Below are positions 5,390 through 8,744 of a DNA stretch of 8,744 nt, piece by piece. The stretch is taken from contig CAMLDH010000141.1 of the NCBI GenBank assembly GCA_946478765.1, positions 1-8,744 of the forward strand. The letters are read 5' to 3'. Numbering within the stretch: position 1 is the first letter of the stretch; each line of letters starts with the position of its first letter. The notes under the pieces were generated by a model that did no database searches, was not told the origin of the DNA, and was given only the letters and a program-made list of their open reading frames with translations. The translations under genes were made by a program, and so were the position numbers. This DNA is from an uncultured Oxalobacteraceae bacterium (GTDB taxonomy: Bacteria; Pseudomonadota; Gammaproteobacteria; Burkholderiales; Burkholderiaceae).

Positions 5390-5839
5390 TTATTTAACTG
5401 CTGAAACGACGTAGTTCGATCCTTGCTGCGTGAACTCAACGTCCACTTTCTTTCCGACTGCGAGCTTGTCGAGCAAAGACTTGTCCTTGACGCCGAAAGT
5501 CATCGTCATTGCCGGCCAGTTCAGGGACTTTACCTGGTCATGGGCAAGTGTCACCTTGCCGTTGGCCGGATCTACCGATTTCACCACGGCTGACGTCTTG
5601 TGTACTGTGCTTTCCTTGGAGGTACCGTGGACTTTGCTGTCGGCAGTGTTCTCCTTCATCATGTCCTTACATCCCTCCATATTCATGCCTTTCATATTGT
5701 TCATGTCCATGCCTTTCATATCCTTCATGTCCATGCAACCCTTTTTCATTTCCATACCCTTCATATCGCCTGTCTGACCGAAGGCGGTCCCTGAGATGGT
5801 CAGTGCAGAAATAAAGGCCAGTTGGGCAAAACGTTTCAT
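5390..5839 (-). CDS. CusF-like periplasmic Cu(I)/Ag(I) metallochaperone with Met-rich N-terminal segment
   Basis: The start at 5839 is set by GAGGAG eight bases upstream and by the signal peptide that follows (residues 1-21, MKRFAQLAFISALTISGTAFG). The mature protein has two parts. Residues 25-61 are extremely Met-rich: 13 Met, two Cys (35 and 57), many Asp and Lys, with an octapeptide-like pattern MDMKDMKG / MDMNNMKG. Residues 80-149 form a CusF-type small beta-barrel (VVKSVDPANGKVTLAHDQ, LNWPAMTMTF, VDVEFTQQGSNYVVSAVK). His100, Trp108, Met111 and Met113 match the His-Trp-Met-Met Cu(I)/Ag(I) site of E. coli CusF. It should hand metal to the CusCBA pump in the periplasm. It is the last gene of the operon, 88 bp after the small exported protein. 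CusF itself has only ~110 residues and lacks the long Met-rich extension. Confidence 0.87.
   Translation of the reverse strand: MKRFAQLAFISALTISGTAFGQTGDMKGMEMKKGCMDMKDMKGMDMNNMKGMNMEGCKDMMKENTADSKVHGTSKESTVHKTSAVVKSVDPANGKVTLAHDQVKSLNWPAMTMTFGVKDKSLLDKLAVGKKVDVEFTQQGSNYVVSAVK
5685..5732 (-). repeat. Two 24-bp tandem repeats coding for the Met-rich segment
   Basis: Units 5685-5708 and 5709-5732 match at 22 of 24 bases, and degenerate further copies flank them. Each encodes one eight-residue Met/Asp/Lys block of the CusF-like protein. In-frame unit gain or loss by replication slippage could vary the number of metal ligands. Confidence 0.7.
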
Positions 5840-5927
5840 GAGATTTCTCCTCAAGTGAATAAAAGTAAAGTCTTGCATCCACGACGGGACGCCAAGTGTT
5901 GTGGCTAAGATCGCCGTTACGGGTTTA

Positions 5928-6185
5928 TTAATGATCGGATTGCAGCTTTGACTTGTTCATCATTTCCATGCACGCCTTCATCATCTGTTCCCTGTCGGCT
6001 TGATTACCCGGCAGTTGCACGTTTTTCTGCTGCTCTTCTTGGGCGCGCTGAGCCTGTTCCTGTCGCATGCGCTCCGCCTTGACCTTGCGTCCATGCTCGA
6101 TGATTTGCCAATCAGGACCTGCGAACGCCGGCAAAGCGGTAGCGAATGACGCTGCGCCGAGTAAGGTGAGAAAGAATTTTTTCAT
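5928..6185 (-). CDS. Small exported Met/Gln-rich protein in copper efflux operon
   Basis: The 85-residue product starts at 6185, where AAAGGAGT lies seven bases before ATG. Residues 1-22 (MKKFFLTLLGAASFATALPA plus FA) form a signal peptide cleaved after AFA. The mature part opens with GPDWQIIEHGRKVKAERMRQ, continues as a Gln/Glu/Arg-rich helix likely to be extended or coiled, and ends with QMMKACMEMMNKSK, a Met/Cys cluster suited to soft-metal binding. Small exported proteins of this kind often accompany Cu/Ag or Co/Zn/Cd efflux genes in beta-proteobacteria, but I cannot assign a named family. It sits between cusA (122 bp away) and the CusF-like gene in the same direction, so a periplasmic accessory or sensing role is an inference from context. 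Confidence 0.7.
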   Translation of the reverse strand: MKKFFLTLLGAASFATALPAFAGPDWQIIEHGRKVKAERMRQEQAQRAQEEQQKNVQLPGNQADREQMMKACMEMMNKSKLQSDH

Positions 6186-6224
6186 GATTGACTCCTTTAA
6201 CGACTGCAAAAATCGAACTCGGCC

Positions 6225-6245
6225 AAACCTGCCTATGGCAGGTTT
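6225..6245. repeat. Perfect hairpin between cusA and the small exported protein gene
   Basis: AAACCTGCC (6225-6233), loop TAT, and GGCAGGTTT (6237-6245) form a nine-pair stem with a three-base loop, readable on both strands. On the minus strand it is followed by only GGCC after the three U of the stem, so it is a weak terminator. It could attenuate transcription from cusA into the distal genes or protect an mRNA end after processing. Confidence 0.55.
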
Positions 6246-6307
6246 TAACCGCCTGCGCTCCGGCCGGGCCAAAGAACCGGACTGTTGAGCCACCGTGCAG
6301 TGGTAAC

Positions 6308-8743
6308 TCAGGTGGTTTCATAGTAGACCTCCTGGTGTGCAGGTTTCCGTGCGTTCGCTTTTCGTAATTCCCGGCGGCGCATCAACAGGTAGACAACTGG
6401 AACCACAAACATGGACAGTAATGGCGCGGACAACATGCCGCCGACCATCGGCGCAGCAATACGTTGCATGATTTCCGAGCCGGTGCCGGACGCGATCATG
6501 ATCGGAACAAGGCCTGCAATGATCACCGCCACGGTCATGGCCTTTGGCCGGACGCGCTGTACCGCCCCTTCCCGAATGGCGTCCAACAAATCGGCCTCGG
6601 ATGACTTTCCGACAGTGACGCGAGCCTCCCAGGCCTGCTTCAGGTAGAGCAGCATGATCACCCCGAACTCGGCCGCGACGCCGGCAAGGGCAATGAAGCC
6701 GACCGCGCTGGCGACAGACAGGTGATGGCCGAGCATCCAGAGCAGCCAGACGCCGCCTGCCAGTGCGAACGGCAGGGTGGCCATGATCAGGATGGCTTCG
6801 TCAAAGCGCTTGAATGTCAGATAGAGAAGGACAAAGATCACCAGCAGCGTCGCCGGTACGACAACCTTGAGCTTCGCGCTGGCGCGTTCCAGGTATTCGA
6901 ACTGACCGGACCACGAAATCGAATAGCCAGGCTGCAGCTTGACCTGCTTGGCGACAGCCTGCTGCATGTCCCGCACCACCGAGCTCATGTCACGCCCGCG
7001 GATGTCGACGTACACCCAGCCGGACAGCCGTGCATTTTCGCTCCTGAGCATGGGCGGGCCGTCATTGATGCGGATCGTCGCTACATCTCCCAGGCGAATC
7101 TGTGCGCCGCGCGGCGTCAGGACCGGCAACTGGCGGAGGTTCTCGACTGAATCCCGGATCTCGCGCGGATAGCGGACATTAATCGGGAAACGCTGCAGGC
7201 CTTCGACGGTCTCGCCGATGTTGTCGCCCCCGATTGCCGCCGATACGACGCTCTGTACGTCGGCAATATTCAAGCCGTAGCGCGCCGCTTGGTCACGGTT
7301 GATATTGACGTCGATATAACGTCCACCGTTGAGACGTTCGGCGAGTGCCGAAGACACGCCCGGCACCGTCTTGACGATCCGTTCAATTTCTCCCGCAACG
7401 CGGTCGATCTCCTGCAGGCTGGTACCAGCCACTTTGACACCGACCGGACTCTTGATGCCGGTGGCCAGCATGTCAATGCGGTTCCGGATCGGTGGCACCC
7501 AGATGTTGGAAAGCCCAGGCACCTTCACCACGCGGTCCAGTTCTTCCACCAGCTTATCGGTGGTCATCCCCGGCCGCCACTGATCCCTTGGCTTGAACTG
7601 GATGGTGGTTTCGAACATCTCCAGCGGAGCAGGATCGGTTGCCGTCTCGGCCCGTCCTGCCTTGCCAAAGACGCTTTGCACTTCCGGTACCGTCTTGATC
7701 AGGCGGTCTGTCTGCTGCAGCAGTTGCGACACCTTGCCGGCCGATAGCCCTGGTAGCGCCGAGGGCATGTACAGAAGGTCGCCTTCGTCGAGGGGCGGCA
7801 TGAATTCTCCGCCGAGCCGGGTCATCGGCCAAACGGTGATGGCGGCAATCACGGCGGCGACGACCAGGGTCGACTTAGGAAAGCGCAGCACGCCATCGAG
7901 CAGAGGTCGGTACAGGACGATCAGGAAGCGATTCAGTGGATTCTTCTGTTCATCGGGAATCCGTCCGCGGATCAGGTAACCCATCAGCACCGGGATCAAC
8001 GTCACGGCCAGCCCCGCGGCCGCGGCCATGGAATAGGTCTTCGTGAAGGCAAGCGGCGAGAACAGCCGTCCTTCCTGCGCTTCCAGCGTGAACACCGGAA
8101 TAAACGACAGCACGATGATCAACAGGGAAAAGAACAGTGCCGGACCGACTTCGGCGGCGGCGTTTCCAATGACCCGCCAGCGCGCTTCCCCCTCGAGTCT
8201 TGCACCGGGATGCGTGTGATTCCACGCTTCGATATGCTTGTGCGCGTTCTCGATCATAACCACGGCGGCATCGACCATGGCGCCCACCGCGATCGCAATA
8301 CCGCCGAGCGACATGATGTTCGCATTCACCCCTTGGTAATGCATGACTATGAAAGCGATCAGAATACCGATCGGTAGTGTCACGATCGCGACCAGCGCGG
8401 AGCGCAGATGGAACAGGAAGATTGCGCACACCACCGCAACAACGATGAACTCCTCCACCAGCTTATCCCGCAGGTTCTCGACAGCCCGCTGGATCAGGTG
8501 CGAGCGGTCATAGGTCGGGACGATCTCGACCCCTGCGGGCAAACTCGACTTGAGAGACGCCAGTTTGGCTTTCACCGCATCGATGGTTTCCAGTGCATTC
8601 TTTCCTGAGCGCATGACGATCACACCACCCGCCACTTCGCCTTCGCCGTTCAGCTCGGAGATGCCACGCCGCATTTCCGGCCCCAGCTGGATTCGCGCGA
8701 CGTCACCGAGCAGGCCGCGAACACGAGCCTTGGAGGTTATCAG
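6308..8743 (-). CDS. cusA: CusA-type heavy-metal efflux RND pump (Cu/Ag), 5' end outside window
   Basis: This is the inner-membrane proton-driven pump of a tripartite CusCBA-type system that moves Cu(I)/Ag(I) from the periplasm or cytoplasm out of the cell. The frame runs on past the right edge ([20 protein letters not shown] precedes the first internal Met), so about the last 811 of roughly 1040-1070 residues are here. Seen in order: porter-domain segment with [19 protein letters not shown]2-6 with [10 protein letters not shown], whose Asp (8270-8272) fits the TM4 proton-relay residue; the second porter domain; TM8-12 with GVAAEFGV (Glu, 6668-6670) and [13 protein letters not shown] (Lys, 6542-6544), the other two relay residues. 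Of the three E. coli Cu-binding methionines (573, 623, 672), two are present, in RIDMLATG (7469-7471) and [11 protein letters not shown] (7049-7051); the middle one is Asn in [11 protein letters not shown] (7220-7222). The HME-RND family is certain; the Cu/Ag preference is supported by the CusF-like gene downstream. cusB and cusC should lie upstream. Confidence 0.93.
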   Translation of the reverse strand: MITSKARVRGLLGDVARIQLGPEMRRGISELNGEGEVAGGVIVMRSGKNALETIDAVKAKLASLKSSLPAGVEIVPTYDRSHLIQRAVENLRDKLVEEFIVVAVVCAIFLFHLRSALVAIVTLPIGILIAFIVMHYQGVNANIMSLGGIAIAVGAMVDAAVVMIENAHKHIEAWNHTHPGARLEGEARWRVIGNAAAEVGPALFFSLLIIVLSFIPVFTLEAQEGRLFSPLAFTKTYSMAAAAGLAVTLIPVLMGYLIRGRIPDEQKNPLNRFLIVLYRPLLDGVLRFPKSTLVVAAVIAAITVWPMTRLGGEFMPPLDEGDLLYMPSALPGLSAGKVSQLLQQTDRLIKTVPEVQSVFGKAGRAETATDPAPLEMFETTIQFKPRDQWRPGMTTDKLVEELDRVVKVPGLSNIWVPPIRNRIDMLATGIKSPVGVKVAGTSLQEIDRVAGEIERIVKTVPGVSSALAERLNGGRYIDVNINRDQAARYGLNIADVQSVVSAAIGGDNIGETVEGLQRFPINVRYPREIRDSVENLRQLPVLTPRGAQIRLGDVATIRINDGPPMLRSENARLSGWVYVDIRGRDMSSVVRDMQQAVAKQVKLQPGYSISWSGQFEYLERASAKLKVVVPATLLVIFVLLYLTFKRFDEAILIMATLPFALAGGVWLLWMLGHHLSVASAVGFIALAGVAAEFGVIMLLYLKQAWEARVTVGKSSEADLLDAIREGAVQRVRPKAMTVAVIIAGLVPIMIASGTGSEIMQRIAAPMVGGMLSAPLLSMFVVPVVYLLMRRRELRKANARKPAHQEVYYETT

Positions 8744-8744
8744 T

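Noticed and set aside
5430..5814. Plus-strand frames opposite the CusF-like gene with Ser/Phe/His-rich repeats
   Set aside because: They are antisense shadows of the Met-rich repeat region.
6722..8608. Several long plus-strand frames opposite cusA
   Set aside because: cusA is unmistakable on the minus strand; the opposite frames arise from its high-GC codon use.
1..8744. CRISPR array, tRNA or rRNA genes
   Set aside because: No regularly spaced repeats and no tRNA-like cloverleaf or rRNA sequence were seen on either strand.

Overview
The window looks like a boundary region of accessory DNA in a Gram-negative bacterium, most likely a beta-proteobacterium of the Burkholderiales. That placement is an inference from PncB wording, the style of the heavy-metal RND pump and general base composition; no rRNA or other taxonomic marker is present.

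Left edge (1-413). The window opens inside a high-GC pncB gene (nicotinate phosphoribosyltransferase) whose homology stops abruptly after base 98, where unrelated DNA begins. This non-coding stretch holds clustered short repeats (TCGCGATA, ATGTCG) and a tight palindrome, as might be found at the end of a mobile element. Immediately after it, in the same orientation, is a second pncB (414-1625), complete at 403 codons. Over the 98 bases the two share, they are about 76% identical in DNA (74/98) but 29/32 in protein, with 64% versus 45% GC. The simplest reading is that an incoming element split the resident pncB and carries its own complete pncB from another lineage, so NAD salvage survives the insertion.

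Middle (1677-4630). A 1365-bp IS of the IS3 family, IS2 group, lies just behind the second pncB. It has recognisable imperfect terminal repeats, an intact orfA with a classical A-AAA-AAG slippery site, and an orfB broken by a one-base frameshift near 2400. No target duplication flanks it. Next are an XRE repressor (minus strand), a 30-bp near-perfect palindrome in the divergent intergenic region, an unrecognised 147-residue protein (plus strand), and a protein whose C-terminal half resembles MbcA/ParS (DUF2384-like) antitoxins. This lower-GC group could be a regulated stress or toxin-antitoxin type module, but no toxin is identified. About 760 bp with no convincing gene follow, containing several inverted repeats.

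Right part (5390-8744, minus strand). This is the distal end of a copper/silver efflux operon, read right to left: CusA-type HME-RND pump (5' end outside the window), a small exported Met/Gln-rich protein, and a periplasmic CusF-like metallochaperone with an unusual Met-rich N-terminal segment. CusA would expel Cu(I)/Ag(I) from the periplasm through a CusCBA-type tripartite complex, with the CusF-like protein delivering metal. The genes for CusB and CusC are expected upstream, beyond the right edge.

The most notable signal is the pncB arrangement: a disrupted target gene with a divergent full-length replacement immediately inside the junction.
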